Shown in pieces: positions 27,125-37,486 of a stretch of 50,179 bases of DNA. Made by a program: the position numbers and the translations under genes. This stretch comes from an uncultured Clostridia bacterium (GTDB taxonomy: Bacteria; Bacillota; Clostridia; Christensenellales; Borkfalkiaceae), in contig CALVTL010000013.1 of NCBI GenBank assembly GCA_944362555.1, forward strand, positions 1-50,179, read 5' to 3'. A model generated the notes under the pieces. The model did not search any database. It was not told the origin of the DNA and worked only from the letters and a program-made list of their open reading frames with translations. Positions within the stretch are counted from its first letter, which is position 1. Every line of letters begins with the position of its first letter.

Positions 27125-28395
27125 ATCTTCCGCAGGAATTTTTAACAAGAATGCAAAAAAGGCTGGGCACGGCGTACCCCGCCTTTTTGCGTTGTTACGA
27201 GCAGCCGCCCGTAAAGGGCGTGCGCGCCAACCTTTTAAAGGTCACGGCGGAGGAGTTCGCGCTCGCGCCCTTTGCCGGGGAGCGCGTTCCGTGGGCGGAG
27301 GGCGGCTTTTACACGCAGGCGGAGGGGCTGGGGCACACGCCCGCCCACCACGCGGGGCTCTTTTACGCGCAGGAGCCCTCCGCCATGTGCGCCGCGCCCT
27401 TACTTGACGCAAAACCGGGGGAACGGGTGCTCGATCTGTGCGCCGCGCCCGGCGGCAAGACGACGCAGCTCGCCGCCGCCATGCGGGGGGAGGGGGTGCT
27501 CGTCGCCAACGAATACGTCTTTTCCCGCGCCCGCATCCTCTCGCAGAACGTCGAGCGGCTGGGGATCGGAAACTGCGCCGTCGTCAGCACCGACCCCGCC
27601 GCGCTCGCCCGCGCGCTGCCTTGTTATTTCGATAAGGTCCTCGTGGACGCGCCCTGCTCGGGCGAGGGGATGTTCCGCAAGGACGAGGGCGCCGTGCGCG
27701 AGTGGAGCGTACAGAACGTGGAGCGCTGCATCCTGCGCCAGCGGGACATCCTCGAGAGCGCCGCGCAGCTCCTTGCGGGGGGCGGCGCGCTCGTCTACTC
27801 CACCTGCACCTTCGAGGCGGGGGAGAACGAGGGGCAGGTCGCCGATTTCCTCACACGTCATCCCGAATTTGTGTGCACGGAGCAGCATCTTCTCCTCCCG
27901 CACGAGGTGCGCGGAGAGGGGCATTTCGCCGCCGTGCTCCAAAAAAAAGAGGGGGAGCGGCGGGAGGCGCGCCCCTTCCCCGCGGCGTGCGGCGCGGAGG
28001 CAAAGCGCGCGTTCGGAGCGTTCGCGGCGGACTTCTTCACTGCGCCTCCTGCGGGCATCCTCTGTTCGGCGGGGGAGCGGCTGTACCTTCTGCCCGAGGG
28101 CTTGCCCGCGCCGAGCGGCAGCGTGCTGCGCGCGGGGCTGGAGCTGGGCACGTTCGAGGGCGGGCGCTTTACGCCCTCCCACGCCCTCGCCATGGCGGTG
28201 CGGGCGGGGGACGTGTTGCGTCATTTTGCGTTCTCGGACGAGGAATGCGCCCGCTGGCTGCGCGGCGAAACGCTGCCCTGCGGCGATCTGCGCGGCTGGG
28301 GCGTCGCCCTGTGGCGGGGGCATCCCGTCGGACTCTTCAAGGCGGCGGGCGGCGTGCTCAAAAACCACTACCCCAAGGGCTTGCGCGAACATTGA
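27121..28395 (+). CDS. RsmF/YebU-like rRNA (cytosine-C5) methyltransferase
   Basis: 424 residues. SAM site LDLCAAPGGKTTQ (about 104-116). The two cysteines of m5C enzymes are C179 in DAPCSGEGMFRKDEG and C229 in YSTCTFEAGENE. The C-terminal third matches the RsmF PUA-like extension (LELGTFEGGRFTPSHALAMA, then LRGWGVALWRGHPVGLFK). It methylates a cytosine in 16S rRNA or possibly tRNA. It overlaps the exonuclease by ATGA and is followed by a strong terminator. Confidence 0.9.
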   Translation: MNLPQEFLTRMQKRLGTAYPAFLRCYEQPPVKGVRANLLKVTAEEFALAPFAGERVPWAEGGFYTQAEGLGHTPAHHAGLFYAQEPSAMCAAPLLDAKPGERVLDLCAAPGGKTTQLAAAMRGEGVLVANEYVFSRARILSQNVERLGIGNCAVVSTDPAALARALPCYFDKVLVDAPCSGEGMFRKDEGAVREWSVQNVERCILRQRDILESAAQLLAGGGALVYSTCTFEAGENEGQVADFLTRHPEFVCTEQHLLLPHEVRGEGHFAAVLQKKEGERREARPFPAACGAEAKRAFGAFAADFFTAPPAGILCSAGERLYLLPEGLPAPSGSVLRAGLELGTFEGGRFTPSHALAMAVRAGDVLRHFAFSDEECARWLRGETLPCGDLRGWGVALWRGHPVGLFKAAGGVLKNHYPKGLREH

Positions 28396-28440
28396 CGCGC
28401 GGCTCACCATCAGGAGGAATCCTTTTGCTTTTTGTCATCC

Positions 28441-28491
28441 CTCATACAGGAGCGCGCGCCAAACGGCGCGCGCTCTTGTGTGAGGTTTTTT
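28441..28491 (+). terminator. Intrinsic terminator of the serS operon
   Basis: A 20-bp stem (28441-28460 with 28465-28484, two G-U pairs) with loop AAAC, then G and six T (28486-28491). Confidence 0.9.
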
Positions 28492-28900
28492 CTTTCCGCG
28501 TCATCCTGCCCGTTTTTCCGCGTCATCCCGAATGTTTTCATGTCATCCCGAACCGAGCCGAAGGCGAGCGTGAGGGATCTCCTCGCAAGTGACAAAAAGC
28601 GAGGGGATCCCTCGTCGGGCTCCACCCTCCTCGGAATGGCGTAGAGAGCGAGGGGATCCATCGCGTCGGGCTAAATGACGGAAGAATAAGGGCTCGCTCC
28701 AACTTCGCCCCTTTGGGGCTCGTGCTGCCGCCTCGGCTACGGGAGCGGCACCGCGCAAAAAGGGGCGCGAAAACGGGCGCAGGCGGGCAAGGGGCGCGTT
28801 CGGGATACCCCGCATATCCCCGCCCGCAAAAGGGCGTGAAGGGCTTGTTTCGCGCCTTTTTTGCCGTCTGCGGCAAAAACTTTGGCGTTTGCGCGTTCAA
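28492..28900. repeat. Repeat-rich spacer before gyrB
   Basis: No gene is supported here. It holds three close GTCATCC(C)-type motifs (28499-28556), a GAGGGATCTCCTCGC-type segment, and from 28702 a fragment of the 83-bp intergenic repeat also found after gyrB and before the Ca2+ ATPase gene (CTTCGCCCCTTTGGGGCTCGTGC). Open frames through these repeats share the same repeated codons and are not credible genes. Confidence 0.7.
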
Positions 28901-28905
28901 ATCAA

Positions 28906-28934
28906 TTTACTTTTGCGCGCCGCTGTGTTATAAT
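28906..28934 (+). promoter_or_regulatory. Promoter of gyrB
   Basis: TTTACT (28906-28911), 17-nt spacer, TATAAT (28929-28934). Leader to ATG 29004 is about 63 nt. Confidence 0.7.
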
Positions 28935-28946
28935 ATGTGCATATAA

Positions 28947-30917
<1,971 letters not shown>

Positions 30918-30919
30918 GG

Positions 30920-31134
30920 GTTCACACATTTTTCCGCGAACTGACGCGGAAAAATGTCGTGAGGGGAGGAAAAACCCAACGTTCGCCTTTGGCTCTGCGT
31001 TCGGTTTTTCCCGCCGATGGGATTTCGCAACAGTTATAGCTCCCATCGGCTCCCTTTTCCGCAGAAGCGCAGGTATGCGCAAATGTGGGGCGCGGGCGGA
31101 GGGGAACCCTCCTTGCGCAAGTATTTATAGCCCT
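30920..31134 (-). ncRNA. Structured repeat element copy E1 (candidate RNA), 3' end abutting gyrB stop
   Basis: Read on the minus strand. From 5': GCTATAAATACTTGCGCAAG, a 6-bp hairpin (31098-31103/31107-31112), a 39-nt block (31054-31092) identical to copy E2, a 10-bp hairpin with an 18-nt loop (31013-31022/31041-31050), a long AAAAACC/GGTTTTT-closed arm, and a perfect 13-bp hairpin with loop TCAGTT (30926-30938/30945-30957), then GTGTGAAC next to the gyrB stop codon. Stems differ from E2 by paired changes while loops are kept. No protein frame is shared among copies. Whether it is transcribed RNA or a DNA repeat is unknown. Confidence 0.6.
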
Positions 31135-31260
31135 CTTACTCTTGCCCTCCCTGTGTAAGGGAGGGTGCCGAGCGGAGCGAGGCGGGAGGGTTGTCAAATC
31201 CGACCATGCAGCGAAAAAGCGCGACTTTCCTTGCGGCATAATTGGTAGCGAGGGCTACTC
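31135..31260. repeat. Spacer with 8-bp GC hairpin
   Basis: Contains CCCTCCCT/AGGGAGGG (31145-31152 with 31158-31165) followed by GTGCCGAGCGGAGCGAGGCG, a motif of the kind scattered in many gut Firmicute genomes. On the minus strand, GCCGCAAGGAAAGTCGCGC (near 31217-31237) resembles the sequence before copy E3' at 46830. No gene seen. Confidence 0.5.
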
Positions 31261-31263
31261 TCC

Positions 31264-31452
31264 GTCATTCCGCCCGGCGCGAGGAGAAATGCCTGCTTGC
31301 AGGAGCATTTCGACGAAGCGGCGCACGAGCCCCAAAGGGGCGAAGTAGGGAGGGCTTGTCACCCCCCCCCGTCATTCCGCCCGGCGCGAGGAGAAATGCC
31401 TGCTTGCAGGAGCATTTCGACGAAGCGGCGCACGAGCCCCATAGGGCGAAGT
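31264..31452. repeat. Two direct copies of an 83-bp intergenic repeat
   Basis: Copies at 31264-31346 and 31371-31452 are nearly identical, with one indel. Each has an inner hairpin (AAATGC...GCATTT) and a GCCCC/GGGGC hairpin at the end. An inverted copy is at 46219-46301 and fragments at 46083-46130 and 28702-28730. Non-coding and of unknown role. Confidence 0.8.
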
Positions 31453-31518
31453 CAGCGAAGCGAGGAATCCCCTCGCAAGGGACAGGTTGTAACAAACGGG
31501 GAGATCCCTCACACGCGC

Positions 31519-31641
31519 CTTCGGCTTGGTTCGGGATGACGTGTAAAACCTTTGGCTTGGTTCGGGATGACGTGTAAAACCTTTGGTTTGCTTCGGGATG
31601 ACGTGTAAAACCTTTGGTTCGCTTCGGGATGACGTGTAAAA
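31519..31641. repeat. 31-bp tandem repeat, four units
   Basis: The block CGGGATGACGTGTAAAACC starts at 31532, 31563, 31594 and 31625, an exact 31-bp period; the last unit is cut after GTGTAAAA. Unit ends vary slightly (TTGGCTTGG, TTGGTTTGC, TTGGTTCGC). It lies in the spacer between gyrB and gyrA. Confidence 0.9.
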
Positions 31642-31764
31642 GGCGCGGCGTTCGGCTGTGCCGAATGCCCGCAAGACACATCTCGCCGAAGTATAAAATA
31701 CCGCAGCCTTGCCGCGACGCGCGGCGCAATGAATACAAGAAAATAATTCCGAGAGGAAACGAGA

Positions 31765-34383
31765 TTGGCTAAAAAAGAGACGAGCCCCGAGCTCACAGAA
31801 GAATTCAAAAAGACGCTCGAAATGACGAGGATCCTCGACGTGGAGGTGGACGACGAGCTGAAGCGCTCCTTCATCGCCTATGCGATGGCGGTCAACAAGT
31901 CGCGCGCCATTCCCGACGTCAGGGACGGCTTAAAGCCCGTTCACCGCCGCATTCTCTACTCCATGCACGAGATGGGGCTGTATAACGACAAGGACTACCG
32001 CAAGTGCGCCCGTATCGTCGGTGACGTCCTCGGTAAATTCCACCCGCACGGCGATTCGTCGGTGTACGACGCCCTCGTGCGCCTCGCGCAGGATTTCTCC
32101 ATCAACTTCCCGCTCGTGGACGGGCACGGCAACTTCGGCTCGGTGGACGGCGACCCGCCCGCCGCCATGCGTTATACGGAGGCGCGTTTGAGCAAGCTCG
32201 CCGCCGAGATGCTGCGCGACCTCGACAAGGAGACGGTGGACTTCTTCCCCAACTTCGACGGCAACGAGATGGAGCCCGCCGTCCTTACGGCGCGCTTTCC
32301 CAACTTGCTCGTCAACGGGTCGGACGGCATCGCCGTAGGCATGGCGACCAACATCCCGCCCCACAACCTTGCCGAGACCATCGACGGCACCATCGCCCTC
32401 ATCGAAAATCCCGACATCACGGTGGATGAACTCATGGACTACATCCCCGCGCCCGATTTCCCCACGGGGGGCATCATCATGGGCAGGAGCGGCATCCGCA
32501 AGGCGTACCGCACGGGACAGGGCAACATCATCATCCGCTCCAAGTGCGAGATCGAGGAGTTCGGCTCGGGCGCCAACACGCGCAACCGCATCGTCGTCAC
32601 GGAGATCCCCTATCAGGTGAACAAGGCGATGCTCGTCAAGACCATCGCCGATATGATCCGCGACAAGCGCATCGAGGGCATCTCCGACATCCGCGACGAA
32701 TCGGGGCGGGACGGGATGCGCATCGTCATCGAATGCAAGAAGGACGCCAACGCGCAGGTCGTGCTCAACTCCCTCTACAAACACACCAACCTGCAGGTGT
32801 CGGACGGCATCATCCTTCTGGCGCTCGTCGAGAACGGCACCGAGCCCAAGCTCCTTGATTTAAAGGAGATCCTCGTCAACTACCTCGCCCATCAGAAGGA
32901 GGTCATCACCCGCCGCACCCGCTTCGAGCTCGCCAAGGCGGAGGAGCGCGCCCATATCCTGGAAGGGCTCGTTCTGGCGCTCGCCAATATCGACGAGGTC
33001 ATCCGCATCATCAAGGAATCGGCGGACAAGAACGACGCGGCGCAAAAGCTCACGGCGGCGTTTGAATTGTCCGAAAAACAGGCGAACGCCATCCTCGAAA
33101 TGCGCCTTCAGCGCCTCACTTCCCTTGAGGTGGAAAAGCTCAAAGAGGAGCTCGAACAGCTCCATCTCACCATCGCCGACCTCAAAGACATCCTGGCGCA
33201 CGAGCAGCGCGTGCTCGACATCATCAAGGCGGACCTGCTCGCCATCAAGGATAAGTATCCCTCCCCGCGCAAGACGGAGATCTCCGTCGATTTCGGCGAG
33301 ATCGAGGACGAGGACCTCATCGACGAGGAGGACGTCGTCATCTCCATGACGCACGGCGGCTATATCAAGCGCATCCCCGTCACCGAATACCGCGCGCAGA
33401 ACCGCGGCGGCGTGGGCATCACGGCGCACCGCCCCAAGGACGACGACTTCGTGGAGCAGATGTTCGTCTGCTCGACGCACAACAACATCCTGCTCTTCTC
33501 CAACTTCGGCAAGGTGTACTCCATCAAGGGCTATCACATCCCCGAGGCGGCGCGCACGGCGCGCGGGCGGGCGATCGTCAACATCGTGCAGCTCGCGGCA
33601 GGGGAGAAGATCGCCGCCATCCTGCCCGTTCTCGAAAACGGAACGGGGTATCTTGTGATGGCGACCAAGAAGGGGCTCATCAAAAAGACGGCGACGAGCG
33701 AGTTCGACCACATTCTGCGCAGCGGCAAGATCGCCATCCGCATCACGGAGGGGGACGAGCTCATCTCCGTGCAGTTCGCCTCGGGCGAGGACGAGATCGT
33801 CGTGGCGTCCCATTCGGGCAAGTGCATCCGCTTCCCCGAGACGGACGTGCGCCCGATGGGGCGGGATACGATGGGCGTGCGCGCCATCAACCTCACGGCG
33901 GAGGACGCCGTCGTGGATATGCTCGTGCTGAAGGCGGGCAGCGACATCCTCACCGTGTCCGAGAACGGCTACGGCAAACGCACCGACCCCGCCGACTACC
34001 GCATCCAGTCGCGCGGCGGAAAGGGCATCAAGGCGGGCGTGTTCAACGAAAAGACGGGCGCGCTCGTCAACATGAAGCTCGTGACCGACGCGGACGACGT
34101 CATGCTCGTCACCTCGTCGGGCGTGGTCATCCGGATGCACGCGGACACCATCTCGCACATCGGCAGGAACACGCGCGGCGTGCGGCTCATGAACGTGCGC
34201 GACGGCGTGGTCGCCACCGTCGCCGTCACCGAAAAGGACGACGAGGCGGAGGTGGAAGCGCCCGAGGAGACGGCGGCTGACCTCACGCCCGAGGAGCTCG
34301 CAGAGGGCGCGGACGACGGCGCCGATGCGGCCGAAACGTCCGTCGACGACGCACCCGAAATGTCCGACGGCGGGGAGGAATAA
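31765..34383 (+). CDS. gyrA: DNA gyrase subunit A
   Basis: 872 residues, TTG start with GAGAGGA upstream; the N-terminus [14 protein letters not shown] lines up with other GyrA. The catalytic tyrosine is Y137 in [10 protein letters not shown]. The quinolone-resistance region reads [10 protein letters not shown], with Ser98 and Asp102 at the positions of E. coli Ser83 and Asp87, the susceptible state. The C-terminal beta-pinwheel has a GyrA box QNRGGVG, which argues for GyrA rather than ParC, though it is degenerate. A 50-residue acidic tail ends the protein. GyrA breaks and rejoins DNA in the gyrase tetramer. Confidence 0.96.
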   Translation: MAKKETSPELTEEFKKTLEMTRILDVEVDDELKRSFIAYAMAVNKSRAIPDVRDGLKPVHRRILYSMHEMGLYNDKDYRKCARIVGDVLGKFHPHGDSSVYDALVRLAQDFSINFPLVDGHGNFGSVDGDPPAAMRYTEARLSKLAAEMLRDLDKETVDFFPNFDGNEMEPAVLTARFPNLLVNGSDGIAVGMATNIPPHNLAETIDGTIALIENPDITVDELMDYIPAPDFPTGGIIMGRSGIRKAYRTGQGNIIIRSKCEIEEFGSGANTRNRIVVTEIPYQVNKAMLVKTIADMIRDKRIEGISDIRDESGRDGMRIVIECKKDANAQVVLNSLYKHTNLQVSDGIILLALVENGTEPKLLDLKEILVNYLAHQKEVITRRTRFELAKAEERAHILEGLVLALANIDEVIRIIKESADKNDAAQKLTAAFELSEKQANAILEMRLQRLTSLEVEKLKEELEQLHLTIADLKDILAHEQRVLDIIKADLLAIKDKYPSPRKTEISVDFGEIEDEDLIDEEDVVISMTHGGYIKRIPVTEYRAQNRGGVGITAHRPKDDDFVEQMFVCSTHNNILLFSNFGKVYSIKGYHIPEAARTARGRAIVNIVQLAAGEKIAAILPVLENGTGYLVMATKKGLIKKTATSEFDHILRSGKIAIRITEGDELISVQFASGEDEIVVASHSGKCIRFPETDVRPMGRDTMGVRAINLTAEDAVVDMLVLKAGSDILTVSENGYGKRTDPADYRIQSRGGKGIKAGVFNEKTGALVNMKLVTDADDVMLVTSSGVVIRMHADTISHIGRNTRGVRLMNVRDGVVATVAVTEKDDEAEVEAPEETAADLTPEELAEGADDGADAAETSVDDAPEMSDGGEE

Positions 34384-34481
34384 CGCCTTTCGGGAAGGGG
34401 CGGCGCATTCCGTGCGCCCCATGTCCGCAAAAGGCGTGCGTTCTTCGCCGTCCGCCCCACCCATGTCCAAGGGGACGGGAG

Positions 34482-34536
34482 AAAAATTAAAAAACGCCGC
34501 CCATGTCCGAATGCGGACATGGGCGGCTGCTTTTTT
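34482..34536. terminator. Bidirectional terminator between gyrA and veg
   Basis: A perfect 14-bp stem (34496-34509 with 34514-34527, loop AATG) has six T after it (34531-34536) and AAAAATTAAAAAA before it (34482-34494). It can therefore end gyrA on the plus strand and veg on the minus strand. A second hairpin with a seven-T loop follows at 34539-34563. Confidence 0.9.
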
Positions 34537-34585
34537 ATGCCGCGCGCTTTTTTTGCGCGCGGCGCGGCGAGGTGCGGGCGAGGGG

Positions 34586-34861
34586 TCATGCCTTGCGGGG
34601 CGGCGAGGGGGCTGCGCCTTTGGCGGCGGGGCACACTTCGATGCTCCCGCACAGCACTTCCGCGTAGGAATAGGCGGTCTTGCCCAAAAAGTTCTCGTTG
34701 TCGGGGCGCACGGTGAACAGGGCGGGATAGACGCCCGTCAGCGTCCCCCCGAAGCGGTGCACCTTGTTCCTGCCCAGCCGCACGGTGACGTCCACGGGCT
34801 GCGACTGCATCTCTCGGATGCGCCGCCGTACGTTCGCAATGTCGTTGTTTTGTCTGATCAT
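34586..34861 (-). CDS. veg: Veg family protein
   Basis: 91 residues from ATG 34861 on the minus strand, starting MIRQNNDIANVRRRIREMQ. The rest matches the small Veg family: VTVRLGRNKVHRFGGTLTGV, YPALFTVR and a YSYAEVLCGSIEV ending. In Bacillus Veg is a small abundant protein with effects on biofilm matrix and spore outgrowth; its biochemical role is unclear. GGAG stands very close to the ATG, so the start is not certain. It lies divergent to sipL, as in many Clostridia. Confidence 0.85.
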   Translation of the reverse strand: MIRQNNDIANVRRRIREMQSQPVDVTVRLGRNKVHRFGGTLTGVYPALFTVRPDNENFLGKTAYSYAEVLCGSIEVCPAAKGAAPSPPRKA

Positions 34862-34939
34862 GCTCCGATGATTGCCCGTTTTCCCGAAAAATATACCAAA
34901 GCCCGCCCTTCTTCGCGCGATTTCGACGGCGGTGCGCCC

Positions 34940-34968
34940 GCATACCCCGCATCCTCCTTGCATACAAT
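34940..34968 (+). promoter_or_regulatory. Sigma-E-like promoter of sipL
   Basis: CATACAAT (34961-34968) fits the sigma-E -10 consensus CATACANT in full. GCATACC (34940-34946), 14 nt upstream, agrees with the -35 consensus KMATATT at five of seven places. The transcript would begin near 34975 with AGGAGG at 34991-34996 before ATG 35002. This agrees with mother-cell expression of SipL. Confidence 0.55.
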
Positions 34969-35001
34969 GAAGGGAAAACTTCATGAGTTCAGGAGGAGTG
35001 T

Positions 35002-36471
35002 ATGTTCAAGACGCAGACGGAGACTTTCCGCGGGTATGGGAAGCTGTTCGGCATTGCGGCGCAGACGGCGGCGGAGTGCCGTTTCCCCGAGGCGGAGACG
35101 GTGCTCTCCGCACACGCCTGCGCCCATCTTTCGGGTGCGGAGGCGGGCAACGGCGAGGTGCGCTACTTCGGGCGCGCGCTCTTTTCCATCGTCTATGAGG
35201 ACGCCGACCGCCATGTCTGCCGCGCCGAAAAGGGGGTGGAGTTCACCGCCGTCGCCAGGGACGCGCGCATCGCCCCCGCGCAGACGGTGTGCGCGCGGCT
35301 CGCCGTCGAAAATCTCTCGGTGCGCAGGGAGGGGGCGAGCATCTTTCTGACGGCGCTTCTGGGCGCCGACCTCGCCTTCTTCGGCGAAAAGACGTTTGAC
35401 TATCTCTCGGGGGGCGATCTCATCGTCCGCCGCGACGCCGTCCGTTTTTACACCGCACACCTCGCGGAGGGCGCCGCGGAGACGGAGGACGACTTCGAGG
35501 TGGAGCGCATCGGCGACATTTTGCAGCACGCCGAGACGGTGCACGTCACCGCCGTCTCCTGCCGCGCGGGCGAAGTGCACGCGGAGGGGGAGGTGTTCCT
35601 GGGCATCCTCGCGCTGCGCGGGGAGGAGCCCGTCTCCTTCGAGCGGCTCATTCCCTTCTCCCTCGACATCCCCTCCGACGCGGCGCAGGCAGGCTGCCGC
35701 GCGCAGGCGCATATCACCGTTCCCTCCGTCAGCCTCGCCGCCGACGCCGACGAGGAGGCGGGCAAGTGCCGCGTCCGCGCGGCGCTCTCGCTGCGGGCGC
35801 AGGTCATCTTGTGCGAGGAGACCGCCGTGGACGGCGTGACGGACGCCTTCTCGCGCACCAACGATGTAAAACTCTCCTTCTTCGAGGGCGCGAGCGAGGG
35901 CACGGGCGAGACGACGCAGCTCACCGAGCGCGTCTCGGGCAGGGCGGCGCTCTCGGCGGGGCTGGATTTTTCGGACACGTTGCAGGCGGTCACGCTGCAG
36001 CGGGCGGAGGCGAACCTCGTGCACGGGCAAAACGGCACGCGGGCGGAGGGGGTGGCGCTGGCGACGCTCCTGGTGCGCGCGCCCGACGGGAGCAGACGGG
36101 GCATCGAAATGAGCCTGCCCTTCTCCGTTCCCGTGCAGGCGGAGGACGCCGACGTGGACGTCATCGCCTGCGGCATGAGCGCGCGGCAGAAGGAGGAGGG
36201 GACGATCGACGCCGAAGCGACGTTAAAATTCACCTTCACCGAACGGCTGCATTCCTCCGCGCGGCTCGTCTCCGCCGCCGAGGAGGGCGCGGCGCTGCCC
36301 GAAAAGGACTGCGCGATCAGCGTATACGTCCCCCGCGCGGGAGACGGGTTGTGGGAGCTCTCCAAGCGCCTCAAAAAATCGCCCGAGGAGGTGACGGCGA
36401 GCAATCCCGACCTCGAATTCCCCATCCGCGAAGGGCAGCGCGTCGTCATCTACCGCAAAAAGACGGTGTGA
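35002..36471 (+). CDS. sipL: SipL-like sporulation protein (SPOCS/DUF3794 repeats plus LysM)
   Basis: 489 residues. The body is built of repeated SPOCS (DUF3794) beta domains; DFEVERIGDILQHAETVHVT and the repeated late TERVSGRAALSAGLDFSDTL pattern are family-like. The last 45 residues are a LysM domain (WELSKRLKKSPEEVTASNP to REGQRVVIYRK). In Clostridioides SipL partners with SpoIVA to anchor the spore coat, the LysM domain giving the contact. Position between veg and ispE is the usual clostridial order. A sigma-E-like promoter precedes it. Confidence 0.85.
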   Translation: MFKTQTETFRGYGKLFGIAAQTAAECRFPEAETVLSAHACAHLSGAEAGNGEVRYFGRALFSIVYEDADRHVCRAEKGVEFTAVARDARIAPAQTVCARLAVENLSVRREGASIFLTALLGADLAFFGEKTFDYLSGGDLIVRRDAVRFYTAHLAEGAAETEDDFEVERIGDILQHAETVHVTAVSCRAGEVHAEGEVFLGILALRGEEPVSFERLIPFSLDIPSDAAQAGCRAQAHITVPSVSLAADADEEAGKCRVRAALSLRAQVILCEETAVDGVTDAFSRTNDVKLSFFEGASEGTGETTQLTERVSGRAALSAGLDFSDTLQAVTLQRAEANLVHGQNGTRAEGVALATLLVRAPDGSRRGIEMSLPFSVPVQAEDADVDVIACGMSARQKEEGTIDAEATLKFTFTERLHSSARLVSAAEEGAALPEKDCAISVYVPRAGDGLWELSKRLKKSPEEVTASNPDLEFPIREGQRVVIYRKKTV

Positions 36472-36499
36472 ACGCCGCCCGCCTTGTCCCCGCACCGCC

Positions 36500-36529
36500 G
36501 CGCGCCGCCCCGCTTACGGGGCGGCGCGC
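36500..36529. other. GC-rich hairpin after sipL
   Basis: Perfect 13-bp stem (36500-36512 with 36517-36529), loop CTTA, no T tract. It may mark the sipL 3' end without being a classical terminator. Confidence 0.55.
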
Positions 36530-36553
36530 TCTGGCAAATGTGGGGCGAAGGGG

Positions 36554-36582
36554 TTGCATTATGACTGAAAATGTGCTACAAT
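36554..36582 (+). promoter_or_regulatory. Promoter of ispE
   Basis: TTGCAT (36554-36559), 17-nt spacer, TACAAT (36577-36582). The -10 box overlaps an upstream ATG (36581), so that ATG would not be in the transcript. The next in-frame ATG (36590) coincides with the predicted transcription start. Confidence 0.65.
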
Positions 36583-36589
36583 GGCAAAG

Positions 36590-37435
36590 ATGGATACGGT
36601 GAGCGTCAACGCATACGCGAAAGTCAACTTCACGCTGGACGTCGTGGGAAGGGCGGGGGGATACCACCTGCTCGACTCCCTCGTGTGCACCGTCGGGCTC
36701 TTTGACAGGGTGACGGCGCGCCGCGCGGACGGGGTGCGCGTGCGCATGACGGGCGAAGGGGCTGCGTCCATCGCCGCGGGCAGCAATGCGGAACGTGCCG
36801 CAAGGGCGTTCTGTGCGGCGTTCGGGGGCGGCGCGGACATTGTGATCGAGCGCGCCATTCCCGTCGGCGCGGGGCTCGGGAGCTCCTCGGCGGATGCGGC
36901 GGGCGTGCTCCGCGCTCTGGCAAAACTCTACGGCATCCCGGACATGGTATGCCTCAAATCGCTCGCCGACAGCCTCGGCAGCGACACGGGGTACCTTTTA
37001 ACGGGCGGCTGGGCGCGCATGACGGGCAGGGGGGAGCAGATCTCCCCGCTTGCGGGAATGCCCCCCTTGTGGCTCTTGCTGCTCCTTCCCGAGGGCGGCG
37101 TGTCTACGCCCGCGTGCTTTGCGGCGTTCGATCGCATGGGGGAGGCGTATCCCCCCGTCACGGAGCGGGCGATCGCCCTCTTGCGGCAGGGGAACGCCGA
37201 AGGGGCGCGCCTGTTCGGGAACGCGCTCACAAGGGCGGCGTGTTCGCTCTGCGCGGGCACGGGAAATGCTCTCGCCGCGGCGCGCCGTCTGGGCGCGGAC
37301 GGGGCGGGCATGACGGGCTCGGGCAGCGCCGTCTACGCTGCGTTTTTCAGCGAGGCGGCCTGCCGCGCGGCGCAGGCGGCGTATGCGGGAAAGGCGGCGG
37401 CAATGTGCGTGCGCACGGTCGCGCAAATCGAATAA
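36590..37435 (+). CDS. ispE: 4-diphosphocytidyl-2-C-methyl-D-erythritol kinase
   Basis: 281 residues from ATG 36590 (284 from ATG 36581). GHMP kinase of the MEP isoprenoid route. NAYAKVNFTLDVVGRAGGYH is the family start; the ATP loop is PVGAGLGSSSADAAG; the third GHMP motif near the end is GMTGSGSAVYAAF. Asp135-equivalent lies in SLGSDTGYLLTGG. I prefer 36590 because the -10 box covers the earlier ATG. No ribosome site precedes either, which agrees with a leaderless message. Confidence 0.93.
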   Translation: MDTVSVNAYAKVNFTLDVVGRAGGYHLLDSLVCTVGLFDRVTARRADGVRVRMTGEGAASIAAGSNAERAARAFCAAFGGGADIVIERAIPVGAGLGSSSADAAGVLRALAKLYGIPDMVCLKSLADSLGSDTGYLLTGGWARMTGRGEQISPLAGMPPLWLLLLLPEGGVSTPACFAAFDRMGEAYPPVTERAIALLRQGNAEGARLFGNALTRAACSLCAGTGNALAAARRLGADGAGMTGSGSAVYAAFFSEAACRAAQAAYAGKAAAMCVRTVAQIE

Positions 37436-37486
37436 CGTATTCAAAAATGACGAACTTCCCGCCCGCAGGCGGGAAAAGGAGCCGGA

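Noticed and set aside
31519-31641. Possible CRISPR array from the 31-bp periodic repeat
   Set aside because: Units are contiguous with no unique spacers and there are no cas genes; it is a plain tandem repeat.
31765-34383. Topoisomerase IV subunit A (parC)
   Set aside because: The GyrA-box-like motif, the adjacency to gyrB and the full-length C-terminal pinwheel favour GyrA.
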